The notes: a model not told the origin generated them from the sequence alone. Numbered from the stretch's first letter, positions 51,916 to 62,871 are shown. The stretch: DNA of 64,000 bases from Heloderma charlesbogerti (GCA_026122225.1 JANEZZ010000739.1:1674001-1738000); one strand, 5' to 3'. Program-made: numbers and translations.

Positions 51916-53984
51916 TTTTGGCATGAAGCAGCCAAAAGTGAATGGGGTAGCTCCAAAGGGCTTTGTTGTGCTTCAGAGCAATGTGGAGGCCCAGCTGCCA
52001 TGCTGTCCCCACTGCCGCCACCACCCCCAGCTCCTTGCCTGGGTCCTCTGGACATGAAGGCTTCAGCAGAGGCAGGAGTCGTCCTCCAACCGGGGACCCT
52101 GCCCTCCTTGCAAGGAAGGGATAGAGCGCAATTGGAGGGTGACTCTCATCTTCATGCCTGTCAAATCTGCATGGTCTGCTTCAGTGCAAGAAAGGAGGCC
52201 GTGCAGGCTTGACAGGCAGTCCCCCCCCCAATCACCCCTTCGTCCCTCCTTGCAAAGAGGGCAGGCGGTCGGCAGGCTGTGCTGGGCAGCGCCCACAGCA
52301 GCAGCTCCCTCAGCGGTGGCTCCCAGGGTGGTGGCGGCAGCCTCCCCCCACATGGAACTAGGGCCCAGGTGAGGAGCTGGGGTTGGCCGGCGTGTTGGGG
52401 AGGGCGACGCAGGATTCGGATGTCTGAACCCTGCCTTGGCTTCATAATGGGAGCGAGAGCAGGTGTGTGCGGCTGGTGAGCCAGGGTGGGACAGACTGTG
52501 TAGGCAGTGATCTGGGGTGAGAGAAAGAGATGGGGCAATGGCTGACAGAGAAGGAGTAGAGAAAGAGACTTTGCTCTTGGAGAAATAGGTTTCTGTTGGC
52601 ACAGAAAGCTGTGGGTGCCAAGGAGCTGTTTTGTGTGTCGAGGCTCAGATCCAACCTTGTTTACTTTTCCTTTGCAACTCACCATGGCAGTCACTAGTTT
52701 GTGGTGGTGCTCAAGACAGTTTCTCAAGTTACCAAACATACCGTGGGCCCAGAGAGGTTGCAGACCTCTTGCTGAGATGCTGTAGCAGACAGTCAATGGG
52801 GGAAGGGCAAGCATCAAGACTCCTTTCTGGATCCTTCACATGTGGGGGTGATGAGGAATTGCCAGAGTCAAAGGGCTCCCAGATTCTGCCTGCCTTAGCT
52901 CTTTCTCCAGCTCTGAGGCCTGGAGTCGATTGCCAGATAAACAGTCAGTCTCTCTCTCTCTTCGCCCCCAACTCAGTGCGATGCAGCTGAAAAAGCCTCC
53001 CCCCCCCTTCCCTATCATTCCAAATAGATAAGAGAGTCTTCCCCAGCTAGATTTCCCTTCAGTCCAGATTTCCCTGAACTCCACCCCAACCAATTCCTCA
53101 CACACAGGAACGGATGCTGTACAGCAGTCATCCTCTGCCTCCAGCTCTTCCTACTTCTGTTTTGTAGGTTAGTCCAGATGTTTTAGGAAGTACTTGCTGA
53201 AGTTCCTAAAATATAGAATGTATAACTCAGTTTGCTCATAAAACTATAATGTTTGGTATATTAAATTTATTCAGACAATAATTACAAATTTACTGCATTT
53301 ACTTTTAAACATTTTTTTCATTTTACTGATAATTATATGAGAAAACCAAGTTATATGTAATGTATTTTATGTTCCTAAATTAACAAAGTGACTGTAAATC
53401 TTTAAAATTCTGTAAAAATATAGGAATTGCATATTTTTCAATTATCCACAAAACTTTCATTATTTTCCAGAAGAAGAAAAACAAATGCCCAAACACACAC
53501 ATTTATACCATCGAAAATTTCCAGATATTTTATGTAGGAATTGGTGAGAATTTAATTTCAGTCCAGTTTTCATAGGAATAACAAAATTGGTGAAGATCTC
53601 CATATGTGGGACAAAAAAAAACCTTGTGGGTTTTTTTTAATGAATGTGGGGAAAACTGAAACTGACATATTCGCCCACTCCGAATTCATGTCTCTAGGTG
53701 CTGGTAGGTGCTGGGGGTGTGGAATGGCAAATATTAAGCCCACCTTCTGAATCATGCATATCTGGGGTGTGAGGGGGGAACTGCCAGAACTGAATGTCTG
53801 CTCAACTCTGTCTGCCTGCCTGGTTATAACTTCACTGAAAACATAGTTTTATTCTTTCAGAAACCCAAAGCGTTTCAGCCAAATTATTAGTAATGTCCTT
53901 CCTTGGGACCATAAAAACAGAAAATATCTTAGTTTAGTATATCATCAATAACTAATAAGACAAAATAATACACATGGCAAAAAT
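51916..53984. other. V2R intron 2, unassigned sequence
   Basis: 51916-53100 is moderately GC-rich with long but low-complexity frames on both strands (e.g. 52063-52602 minus) that show no domain. 53100-53980 is AT-rich and featureless to me. Two diverged copies of a CCTGCCCTCCTTGCAAGGAAGG / CCTCCTTGCAAAGAGGGCAGG-like inverted pair occur at 52100-52265. Confidence 0.4.
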
Positions 53985-54412
53985 GGTACCTTAAGATCAT
54001 CATCAGCGGCCCTTCTCTGTGAGCCCCTGCCAAAGGAAGTGAGCCGCGGGTGGCTACGAGGAGGAGGGCTTTTTCTCTTGTGCCACCCCGGCTCTGGAAT
54101 GAGCTCCCTAGTGAGGTACGCCTGGCGCCTACATTGTACTCCTTTCGGCGCCAGGTGAAGACCTTTTTATTTTCCCAGGCATTTTAGCTTTCTAAATTTT
54201 TATCTTTGCTGTTTTAAATCTGTATTTTAAACTCCTGTACTGCTGCTAGGTTTTATTGTGGTTGTACTGTTATATTGTGGTTTTAATGTTCTATATATTT
54301 TAAATTGTTTTATTGTGTGTTGTTTGGTTTTAGTTTTTGTGAACCGCCCAGAGAGCTTCGGCTATTGGGTGGTATAGAAATGAAATAAATAAATAAAATA
54401 AATGGTACATGT
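53985..54412 (+). mobile_element. L2-like LINE 3' end
   Basis: CCCCTGCCAAAGGAAGTGAG, TTTTCTCTTGTGCCACCCCG, GGAATGAGCTCCCTAGTGAG, CAGGTGAAGACCTTTTTATT and the tail CCCAGAGAGCTTCGGCTATT with AATAAATAAATAAA. It is the same family as 47.8-48.5 kb. Confidence 0.65.
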
Positions 54413-54796
54413 ATACTTACAATTCTTTAAAAGGCCTTCAGAAATCTCTGTCAGGACTGTCTCATACATTTGAAGAGAGGCAGGTGAAAAGATGGTGGGA
54501 AGTGATACAATTTATACCGTACAACTGAAGTTATCTATCTGCTACACAGGCATTAGACATAAGTTGTGAATAAATGTCAGGGACAAACTGGTTGTATTGG
54601 TACTCCAAGGAGAAGTGTCTCTAGTTGTAAGGTCTGAATTACATGAGAGGAAAACAAATCCACCTCCTCCTTGAGGTCATGTGGAACTAAGGTTTTAAGT
54701 CTCAAAAGCCACTTCATTGCCTTTCTGCGCAAGATCTTCTCATTCTCCGGGTTTATTATTGTTCAGATGGCCGTTTTAAGAATTGTAAGTATACAT
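54409..54796 (-). mobile_element. 388-bp element with 28-bp inverted termini; possible Penelope-like remnant
   Basis: The terminal arms at 54409-54436 and 54769-54796 match as inverted repeats at 26 of 28 positions (core TGTATACTTACAATTCTT). On the minus strand the interior reads RRKAMKWLLRLKTLVPHDLK EEVDL (read across a space) before stops, faintly like the post-GIY-YIG 'W..L.TL.P.GLN' segment of Penelope-like elements. The right arm abuts unassigned sequence and the left arm abuts the L2 tail. The assignment is weak; the inverted termini are directly visible. Confidence 0.4.
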
Positions 54797-55094
54797 GGGC
54801 AATTTTTGCAATGTGTTTTATTTTGCGAGGTGTAAACACCAGATGAAACTTGCATGTATGGGACTCACAATGGATAAATGCCAGCACCTTCCTGCTTGCT
54901 TTTCTTTGCCTGGGGTTCCCTCTCACCTTTGGAACAAAATACCAATCAAAGCACCACCTTGCAGAAACACTGACTGCCCACTCTGTCTGTATGTGCCTCT
55001 TAACTGATGTGAGGAATGAGCCAGAATTCAAATGGGAAAGCCTGCTCTTTCTGCTATTATGGGGGAAGAATCCAACTCATGTCTACAAACCTAC

Positions 55095-55386
55095 CTGTGG
55101 AATCTTGTAAGGCTGTGAAATTGTGGCGATCTGAAGAGAGATGAGAGGGTACATTCCTCCGATGATGGCTATCAAATTGTTCTGCAAATCACACTTGTAG
55201 TTGGGGTAGAATCTATGCAGTGTAGAAAGCAGGCCAAGGGTGGCCATATAAGTAATCTGTGGGTTGTAGTAGCTCTCATAGATGCGAAACCCCAAAGTGA
55301 TATTAGGTAAGAGTGAGGGATTTTCATTGATCTCCTTGATAGCAAATACTAAGGCTAGGATATGCTGGTAATTCTTTGGTATCAAA
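55095..55386 (-). CDS. V2R gene, exon 2
   Basis: 292 bp: one base plus 97 codons. Acceptor TTCTATTGCAG, donor CAG|GTAGGT. Encodes LIPKNYQHILALVFAIKEIN, a NITLGF segment with an N-glycosylation sequon, RFYPNYKCDLQNNLIAIIGG and PYKIPQ. This is lobe 1 of the Venus-flytrap domain, and the normal size for the family. The frame stays open. Confidence 0.93.
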
Positions 55387-55596
55387 CTGCAATAGAAGAT
55401 ACATACCGTGCACTGAAACAATAACAATAGCTGAAGCATTTTAGAGAAACAGAGTTTCTTACGGACTTGATTTTCTTTGATGGGACATTGGTTGTTCTTC
55501 TGATTTATGTGTAGCATCAGGATTCTACACAGCATGAAATTACACCAGCTCTGTGTTGCTCCTGCAATGCTGCCTGCAATAATATATATAATAATG

Positions 55597-55638
<42 letters not shown>

Positions 55639-55963
55639 CCAGGCATAATGCCACAGAAAAGGTCAAAAACTGATCTAGTTTCCACTTGCACCATAGAGAG
55701 GCCATGTGAAAGAACAGAAAAAAATGACTTTTTGCCTTTATTTCTTTAATTTTCATTTCATGTTCGAATTAAGTGATGGAAAAAATAAATTAATTCTTAC
55801 CAATCACAATCACTTACCAATAACAAAAAAAACCACTGAAAAACCAAAAGTGGCCCATATACATTTATCCTTCTGAATGGAAACTACTTTTTAAGCTTTC
55901 AGTTGGATAATAATCTGCTCCAAGTTATTATAGATGCTATGGGTGTGGAGGAGAAGTCCTTAC
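55387..55963 (-). other. V2R intron 1 with (AT)n at 55590-55636
   Basis: 577 bp, bounded by GTAAGG and TTCTATTGCAG. Holds a pure AT microsatellite. No other feature. Confidence 0.7.
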
Positions 55964-56229
55964 ATGAGTTCCTTCATGAACACTGGAGACGGCTTTACAC
56001 TGAACTTTGTAGAGGGGTGCAGGAAAGAGAACATAGAAGCAATCTCTCCAATGACAAGGTCTTCCGGTTGATAAAACTCATGCCCACTCACGATGTGGTC
56101 AATGACTCTGCATTTACTGGAAGGAGTCTTCATGCTGGGATGAAGAAAATCTCTCTTGCTCACAACATGTGGCAGCAGCCCAAGCAACCACACCAAGAAA
56201 ACCACCATTTGGAGGACAAAAGTTCCCAT
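55964..56229 (-). CDS. V2R gene, exon 1 (signal peptide and N-terminus)
   Basis: ATG at 56227-56229. A hydrophobic signal peptide, LQMVVFLVWLLGLLPHVVS, is followed by KTPSSKCRVID and HEFYQPEDLVIGEIASM, the conserved V2R start of the ligand domain. The exon ends with AT before the donor GTAAGG (phase 2), and with the T of exon 2 completes an Ile codon. An upstream in-frame Met was not found. It is homologous to the stop-bearing exon at 35.6 kb. Confidence 0.88.
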
Positions 56230-57815
56230 CTAGACCAGTCTCAGCACTGGGCTGTTTACAACCTGCTTTGAATGGGAACTGACCCTACTGAAAAACTGAT
56301 CAGTTTATATCAGATATGACTTCACCAATTCCCCCATCTTTTATTTTGAAATGTTTAGGAGGGCTTGGTACTGCTTCATGCACTTCTATATCCCCACGGA
56401 GACTTAGCCCTTTCCTTTACTAGTGCAACAAATAAGACGCAGAAATGGAGCAATCCTTTGCCACAGAGATGGCGCTACTATTTGCCGATTTCTCAAGCTA
56501 CTCATATTAGTTTTTCCCTGAGAGAAATCCTGGGACAGTCCTGCAGTGCAGACATCCCTGAAAATGATCAACACCCCGACGGACAAAGCTTCTGGCCCTT
56601 CTGTGCTGCTCTGAGCATTGTGGATGTCTGTTATAGGATTTTCCAATATTATTGTTAGTTTTTCTTGAGGCCTCTAGATCTCCCTTGGGGCTTAGTGAGG
56701 AGCACAGTTAATCAGGGACGTGCCGATAATTACAGGGGAGGAAACTCCCTTTCCCTGTGTTGCCATTACTGTGGCACGGAAAGGAGCCAAACAACAGCTG
56801 CAGCGGCAGGTGGCAGGTGACCTGGTGCATCCGGCCTCCCTTAGCCCAAGCAAGGGGAGTGCCAGCCGGCTTCCTGCTCAGGCTGTTTTGGCATGAGAGA
56901 CACAGAAGTAATCCTCATCTTATTGAGCATCTGCACCCACTTGACAACAGCCCCACAACTTGCAGAACTGTGTGCGCTGCTCTGAAACAGTCTGCAGCTT
57001 TATAAATCTCAACCTATATTAAACACGCACACCACTTTAAATCAGTATAAGCCACTGAGGAGGAGAGCCAGCTCATGGATTCCCTATGCCTGGGCTGACT
57101 GGCATAGATGCCATGCCACAAAATGGTGCCCAGGATCTCACCTAAGTCCTTAGTGACTATTGTGGGCAGCTCTGCCCTCACAATGCATGTAGGCAGCGTG
57201 ATATCCAGGCAGTGCCAGCCCGGATCACTGCCACCTGTGGACCAACCAGGTTAACCAGGAGGAGATCTGAGGCCCCCCTGCTCAATCTGTAACCTGACCA
57301 ATTGACATTTGTGCTGTGCCTCCCCCAGATGTTGTTGACTGGATCCCCTCCCATCACAGGCCCACCCACCCTGATGCAAAGCCTGAGTTAGCTTGGCACC
57401 CTTCTGTTCAACCTGTTGTGACATGTGCCTATTTACATAGATGCATGCAGATTACACACACGTCAACTGTACATAGAGACGCTGAATCTTTTGACATGGA
57501 ACTCTGGTGCAAAGGAAAACCTGATACACCAAAAGCTAAGGAAGTCAGAGACCACAGACAAGTCCTTGAAAGCAGTTATTTGGAAGAAGAACTGAAGTGA
57601 ATCACCGGATGAAGTTCACTTGCCAGGGGAATTGGAATCATAAATTCAAAAGACATTGAAATGGAGACAGCGAGGGAACCACCCTATCAAGAGAGGCACC
57701 AGCCTCTGACCTCGGAGGCTCTTGATGATCCTACGCAGGACAGCCGCAGCACAGGATAGAGGGTCTAGTGTCTAACTGCAGCTTCAGGGAGGAGGACAGA
57801 GGGGGACTGGTGTCA
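56230..57815 (-). repeat. 5' flank of the intact V2R; duplicated at 13.7-17.6 and 2.1-2.9 kb
   Basis: Non-coding. The first part (56.4-56.96 kb) matches 13.73-14.19 kb, and the second (57.0-57.8 kb) matches 2.1-2.93 kb closely and 16.43-17.64 kb more weakly. It defines the upstream boundary of the duplicated V2R unit and probably contains its regulatory sequence (inference). Confidence 0.75.
56305..56310 (-). promoter_or_regulatory. Candidate TATA box of the V2R gene
   Basis: TATAAA on the minus strand, 76 bp upstream of the start codon. Position is plausible for a short 5' UTR, but the P2 flank does not conserve it clearly. Confidence 0.3.
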
Positions 57816-58226
57816 GGGTGGAAACTGAGCCCATAGAGCCCCAGAGCAGTTCTGATTCTGAGGAAGAATAGCAATCTGTGGGAGCTTGCTCACAAGCACA
57901 GCAGCTGGCAGAGATTCCTCCTGCCAGCATTCCTGAGAGAGATAGTGACCTTGCCAGTGAGAGAGCGCTGGAGAAGGGCTTGCTGGATGCTCGGAGGGAG
58001 TGGCGACAGATGGAGGGCACCGAAAGGAGGCGCTCTGCTCGTTTGGCGCTAAAACAACAGTCGCGTCCCGAGGAACAAAGGGTAAGAGGGAGGATCTCTC
58101 CATAGCCCATACGTTCAGAGTCTTCCCGCTGTTCTCCTTCAAACAGGGACCAACTGCCTTACCTGGAGCTTAGGCTGCTCTGCTATCTACCCCAGTGCAG
58201 TTCCTTGCTTAGTTGCTAGTGATTAG
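57816..58226 (+). other. Unassigned repeat with a charged-helix open frame (57878-58105)
   Basis: Starts TGTCAGGGTGGAAACTGAGC. The plus-strand frame contains a short Arg/Glu-rich segment (REWRQMEGTERRRSARLALK) that looks helical, but I cannot assign it. Possibly the leader of an LTR element; no LTR pair seen. Confidence 0.3.
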
Positions 58227-58923
58227 TAGGGTTGGCGGAGAATTTCTCCCCGAAACTTCGGGGGGCCGAGCGCCAACGTGTTCGGCCCCCCGAACACGTT
58301 TTGGGGAGAAATTCTCCGCACCCCCCCGCCCCCGCACCCCCCCCCAGGATGAGACTTACCTTTCCTGAATGTCCCTCCCGGTGGCGGGTCCCAGCGGCGG
58401 TTCGTCGGGTCTTCGTCAGGGGCGGAGGCAGCAGCCGATCTTTCGACCGGCTGCCGCCGCTGCCATTCCAATAAAACTAAAAAACAACAACAACGCCCCC
58501 GTGATAGGCTACGTGATGATTAACGTAGCCTATCACGGCTAGATTTGCAAAGTCAGCCGTGATAGGCTACGTAAATCATCACGTAGCCTATCACGGGTGA
58601 CTTTAAAAAAAAAAAAAAAGCGCGTATGGCTAATGGCGGCCCCCATAGGGAGCCGCCATTCACGTTCCTTATTTGGTCGCTGTAGTCTACGTAAAGATTA
58701 CGTAGACTACGGCGAAAATAAGGGCAATGCTATCCGGCTGCTGATGGCCCTGGCCAGCTGGTCCACGGAGCTGCCGCAGAGCGGAGCTGGCAGGGCAGGA
58801 TTCCCGGGGGGGGGGGGACCGGATCGCCTCCCCTCCATCGAGGATTCTGGGGGGAGGAACGGAGCGCCTCCCCCCCACCGCGAATCATTCCGCGAAAAGG
58901 TAAGTGAGGTTCGTACATCCCTA
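58227..58923. mobile_element. hAT-like palindromic element, copy 14, without matching flanks
   Basis: Left A end TAGGGTTGGCGGAG, right B end GGTAAGTGAGGTTCGTACATCCCTA. The flanking octamers GTGATTAG and TGCACAGA do not match. The interior changes abruptly at about 58732 from the central hairpin to B-side GC-rich sequence. Likely a junction of two copies. Confidence 0.85.
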
Positions 58924-59640
58924 TGCACAGATGGTACACAGAGTGAATCCTCGTCTGACAAGCCTCAGGTTCAAGACCTGCTGTGTGTGTGAATCTTGCT
59001 AAAATATTTGAACATAAATGTTAGTGATGCAGGCCAAAATAAGATTAGAAAACCTTGGTTTCTTCATGTCAGTTTACCACACTATTCAGGTCTTAACACA
59101 GCATGATATTATATAGAGCTGCCTTCCCCAACCAGGTGCCCCTCCTGATGGTTTAGAATTCCTTCCTGACCATTGGCTGTACTGCTTTGGGCTGTTGGAA
59201 GATGTCAAAACATCTGAAGGGATCCATATAATATCATGTTGCGTTACTTCTTGAATATTGGAGGGCAAGGGTTGTCCTTGAGGATATCATGAATTTGGCA
59301 CATGTTGGCTTGTTTTCCAAGTTATATAATGTTTGAAGGTAAATGTTACTGATGAAAATCAAAATAAGCTTAGGAAGTCCTGGTTTCTCTGTGTCAGGCT
59401 TCCCCAACCAGCTGCCCTCCAGATGTTTTGAACTGCAACTCTCATCAGCCCAAGCAAGCATGGCCAATGGTCACGACTGCTGGGTATTGTAGTCCAAAAT
59501 ATCTGATGGGCACCAGGTTGGGATAAACTACATTAAAGGCTTTCCAATGGAGGGCACAATCCTATGTCACATAGACAGCATCTGGGGGACATAGGATTCT
59601 TTGGTTTCCTGGCTCTGAGCTCATAGTCAGGGCTCCAACC
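58924..59640. repeat. Tandemly repeated flank with two short palindromic MITE copies (59120-59235; 59395-59526)
   Basis: 59010-59080 and 59340-59400 are imperfect copies of one another (AAATGTTAxTGATG, CAAAATAAG, TTTCTxxxTGTCAG), each followed by a TTCCCCAACCAG..GCCC / GATG..CACCAGGTTGGG palindromic MITE. The second MITE is nearly complete. No gene. Confidence 0.6.
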
Positions 59641-60156
59641 TTGGAGCCAGGAAACTGCTCCCCGCCCCTCCCCCTTGTAGCCGAAATAGAGAGAATTGCA
59701 CCTCTCCATGCTCACAAAACGGAGCACAGAAATGGGGAAAATGAGGTGTTCCATGGGGCAGGGAGGGAGGAGACTGGGGATGTGGGGCTATGAGGTGTGC
59801 CTCATTCCTTCTCCCTCCCCTGCTTGAAGAAAGGAGCAGAAAATGACTATTGAATTTGCCACCCTTTTCCCGACCCATTTCCTCATGCTGGATCCTGGTT
59901 TGGTGAAAGCCAGAACCACATGTGATGGTTTTTGCCAAAAGAGAAGAAAGAGCAACTGAGAAGACGATGCCAAAAGCTGTCTGCCGGAGAAGGCAGGTGA
60001 TCTTCTTTGGCTGTCCAATGAACAACAAGGTACAGAGGAAGCAAAGAAGGAGGGAGATGAGGAGGATGTAGGCGAGGCTCCGGTTGTTGGCTTTAACAAT
60101 GGGAGTCTCTTGGTGACTCCAAGTACCAAAGCTGTGACCAGAGCAAAAGCAGCAGT

Positions 60157-61187
60157 GAGGGATGGGAGAGAAATCCTCCATGGACCCCAGTGAGGCCAGA
60201 TTCAAAAGAAGTCCGTGGAGGACTGGAAGACTTACCTCCTCCTCCAGGAGGAATCGTCGCCAGCCGGATCCTCCCCACTGGCTGGCTCTGGAGTGCCAGC
60301 AATATGGCCACCCTTGCCATATCACTGGTTGGTCGGATTGACTGCGGACACAAATGGCGTCCACCAGGGATGGCAGAGAATTCCGCCATGGATTCCAGTG
60401 ATGCCGGATTCTAAAGAATCCATGGCAGAACGGCCTCCCGCCTCCCCGCGGAATCCCTCCTGGATGGAACTTACCTGGGACGGATGCGGCCGCGGCTCCG
60501 GCATCTCCGGCGGTGCCGGCGGCTGGTCTCCTGGCCAGCCGAGGCCGGGCTGCTGCAGCTGCCATTTGCAACCTTGCAGCTGTGATAGGCTATGTAAGTA
60601 TTTACGTAGCCTATCACGGCAAAGAGCAGGGAAGCAAATGGTGGCCGCTACGCCATTTGCGCCCCTGCTCTTTGCCATGATAGGCTACATCAGTATTTAC
60701 ATAGCCTATCACAGTAAAGGCAGCCACACAAATGGCATAGTGGCAGCCATTTGCATCCCTCTTCTTTGCCGTGATAGGCTATGTAAATATTTACATAGCC
60801 TATCATGGCTGCTAGCAAGAACGCAAATGACGGCAGCTACGATGGCCACCATTTGCGGCCGCAGCAGCCTGGCTGCGGCTGGAAGTCTGGCTACGGCCAG
60901 CCCAGGCTGGCAGCTCTGCGGAGCCGCTGTGGAGTGGAGCCGGTCAGGGAGGATTCTGGGGGGAGGGATGGAGCGCCTCCCTCCCACCGCGGATGCCCCT
61001 GCGTGGAGCCAGGTAAGGGATTCGTACATCCCTAGCATCCCCTATGCCATTTGCGGCCGTAAAGGTCTTAGTTTAAGCTAAATCCAGCCATTTACAGCTA
61101 GGATTCTGGGACGGAGGGACAGATCGCCTTTCCCCCAAGTGGATACCCCCCCCCCGGACCCAGAGGTAAGCCTTCCACCCATCCCTA
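60157..61187. mobile_element. hAT-like palindromic element in P3 exon 6, outer copy
   Basis: Left end GAGGGATGGGAGAGAAATCC and right end GGTAAGCCTTCCACCCATCCCTA. The putative flanks GCAGCAGT and GCAGACAA agree at five of eight positions, so the insertion is old. Interrupted by the nested copy 60365-61034. Confidence 0.75.
60365..61034. mobile_element. hAT-like palindromic MITE nested in the outer copy
   Basis: 670 bp. Begins CAGGGATGGCAGAG, ends GATTCGTACATCCCTA. The flanks GCGTCCAC (60357-60364) and GCATCCCC (61035-61042) agree at six of eight positions. Three ATAGGCTATGTAA-type hairpins (about 60580-60620, 60675-60712, 60770-60807) separated by GCAAATGGC/GCCATTTGC pairs. This is the most diverged subfamily in the window. 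Confidence 0.8.
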
Positions 61188-61314
61188 GCAGACAAAGCCA
61201 ACATGATTCCCAAAGGTTCCTCATACGAGAGATAGCGTATAACCTTGTGAATGCATTGATTCTGTTCTAAATTTGAATAATGATCTTCTGAACATTCATT
61301 GCAGGAATCCAGAT

Positions 61315-62871
61315 CCGGAGAGAAAAAGTAGTGCTTTGTATATATGAGATAGAGAGCTAATGCAATGTAGAAAGATAGTTGAGGCCTTGAAGCAACAGTC
61401 TAGCATGGTTTAAATAGTTTATAATCTGACAGCACTGCTCTAATCCATGTCTGGAAAAACAAAGAAACAAACAAAAATAGAATAAAAGATAACTCAAATA
61501 TGAGAGAGAACATGGTGCTTAGCATGATAACGCATGAACTGTGAACCAAGACATCTGGGTCTAAATCTCACCTGAGCACCACAAGCTCACCGAGAAGCCT
61601 TTCTCTCTCTCTGTCTCTCTCTCTGTCTCTGTCCCTGTCTCTGTCTCTCTCTCGGAGAATTTCCAGGGGCACTGTCAGCCTCGGCCCACACCATGCCACT
61701 GCTTAAGGTTGGCAAACAATGATTTCTCCTGCCACAAAAAAACTGCCTCCCATCAGGCTGCTCCCTGTGCACCTGCCCCTGTGGCTGGTGCCAGCCACTC
61801 ATGACTAGTGTTGCCAGACCCCTGGGCCCTGCCCAGAGTATCTGGGCCCCACCCTTGACCTTAGGGCAGGAGGGGAGGGAAAGAACCTCCAATTTGGCAA
61901 GAGCTCTCTGCCCTCTCCCACCCTCCCTCGCCTGCTGCCCCATTCTCCCACAAGCTTTTAGAAGTGTGCCAGCTCCTCCAGCTTTCCCTGTGAGTGCCGC
62001 CAACGTCCCAGACAACTTTGCAGCTCCCCACATTTCTCTGTTTGGCACAAAGAAGATCCACCAAGATTGCCTCCACTGGAGGAGATCCTCCTGCCTTATA
62101 CAAGTCCCATGCGCCCTGGGACATTAACATGCGAAAAAGTATTTAGAGTTAGGGTGATGTCTTCCTAACGCTATTTCTGGAGGCGTGTAGCTTGGCCCCA
62201 GGGCGCCACCCTCTCACACAATGTAACAGAAGCAAGCAAGCAGGCTGATCTCTCCACTCCAGCATTTCCTCCGCTCCTCCACCACTGTCACCGGTTGGAG
62301 ACTGCTGGATTACATTCAGCCCTAATTTGGCAACTAGAGCTGCTATTCGCCAAAGCTTATCCCCCCCCCTCCAGATCTCTCTCAAATTGATATAGTTGGT
62401 GCCTCTGCCTCCTCTCCCCTGCCTCCCCTCTCCCCTCTCTGAAGTTGATACACTTGGTGCCAGCCTGTCTGGGCTGCTCAGACAGCATCAAAAGAGCTAC
62501 GAAGTGCCAAGGCGGATGAGGTGCCTTGTATACGAGTGGCTTTGCTTTGGGGCTATTCTTCTGATCCACCTTGTATCACACTGAGGCACCTCCGAATTAG
62601 CCCACTTTGCCTCATTATTCAGGCTTCAGAATGAAGCGATGCACAGCCCTAGTTTCCAGGACTAGAGAAGTGGCTGCTGCACCCACCCTACAAGGTTAAA
62701 AGAGACTGGCTGATGTCTGGGGTCGGAATCCCTCCCCTGCTTCTGCTGGCTGTGGCTGCAATGCTGCGATGCTCTTTCTCTCGCTCACCTGGGACTGGAG
62801 CTCGCTGGGGCCCACAGAGATGGCAGGGGCTAGACCAACTGCTTACACAGTGTGAGGCTGGAAGGGAAGAG
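61315..62871 (-). other. P3 intron; (TC)n at 61600-61655; no exon recognised
   Basis: The first 480 bp are paralogous to the intact gene's intron 5. After 61.8 kb there is unassigned GC-moderate sequence. No P3 exon 5 was found before the window ends. Confidence 0.55.

Larger units (their letters stand above)
38887..56229 (-). other. Intact vomeronasal type-2 receptor gene (six exons, start codon to stop)
   Basis: V2Rs are family C G-protein-coupled receptors of vomeronasal sensory neurons that bind peptide or other non-volatile cues through an extracellular Venus-flytrap domain. The six exons are listed separately. Sizes from the start codon are 266, 292, 855, 228, 127 and 902 bp, total 2670 bp, 889 residues plus TAA. 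All five introns have GT donors and AG acceptors and the phases match: phase 2 after exon 1, phase 0 after exons 2-4, phase 1 after exon 5. Intron sizes are 577, 5568, 1646, 725 and 6157 bp. The six-exon layout and length are normal for V2Rs. Introns hold CR1, L2, hAT and microsatellite sequence. Expression is not testable here; it could be a recently silenced copy. Confidence 0.88.
59824..61314 (-). pseudogene. V2R pseudogene P3: seven-TM exon, truncated and interrupted
   Basis: The minus strand from 61314 reads DSCNECSEDHYSNLEQNQCI (compare exon 6 of the intact gene), then a YEEPLGIMLALS segment is cut by hAT sequence (60157-61187). It resumes with [40 protein letters not shown] and [17 protein letters not shown] and stops in the region of TM4-TM5 near 59824. 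Damage: the acceptor AG is GG at 61315-61316; a roughly 10-bp deletion lies near 60117; an insertion lies near 59920; two nested hAT elements are present. Its intron side (61317-61790) is paralogous to 39.8-40.25 kb. Confidence 0.9.

Noticed and set aside
52063..52817. Minus-strand frames of 179 and 218 codons in V2R intron 2
   Set aside because: Low-complexity Ser/Pro/Ala content, no recognisable domain or splice context; two overlapping frames are open at once, which suggests composition and not coding.
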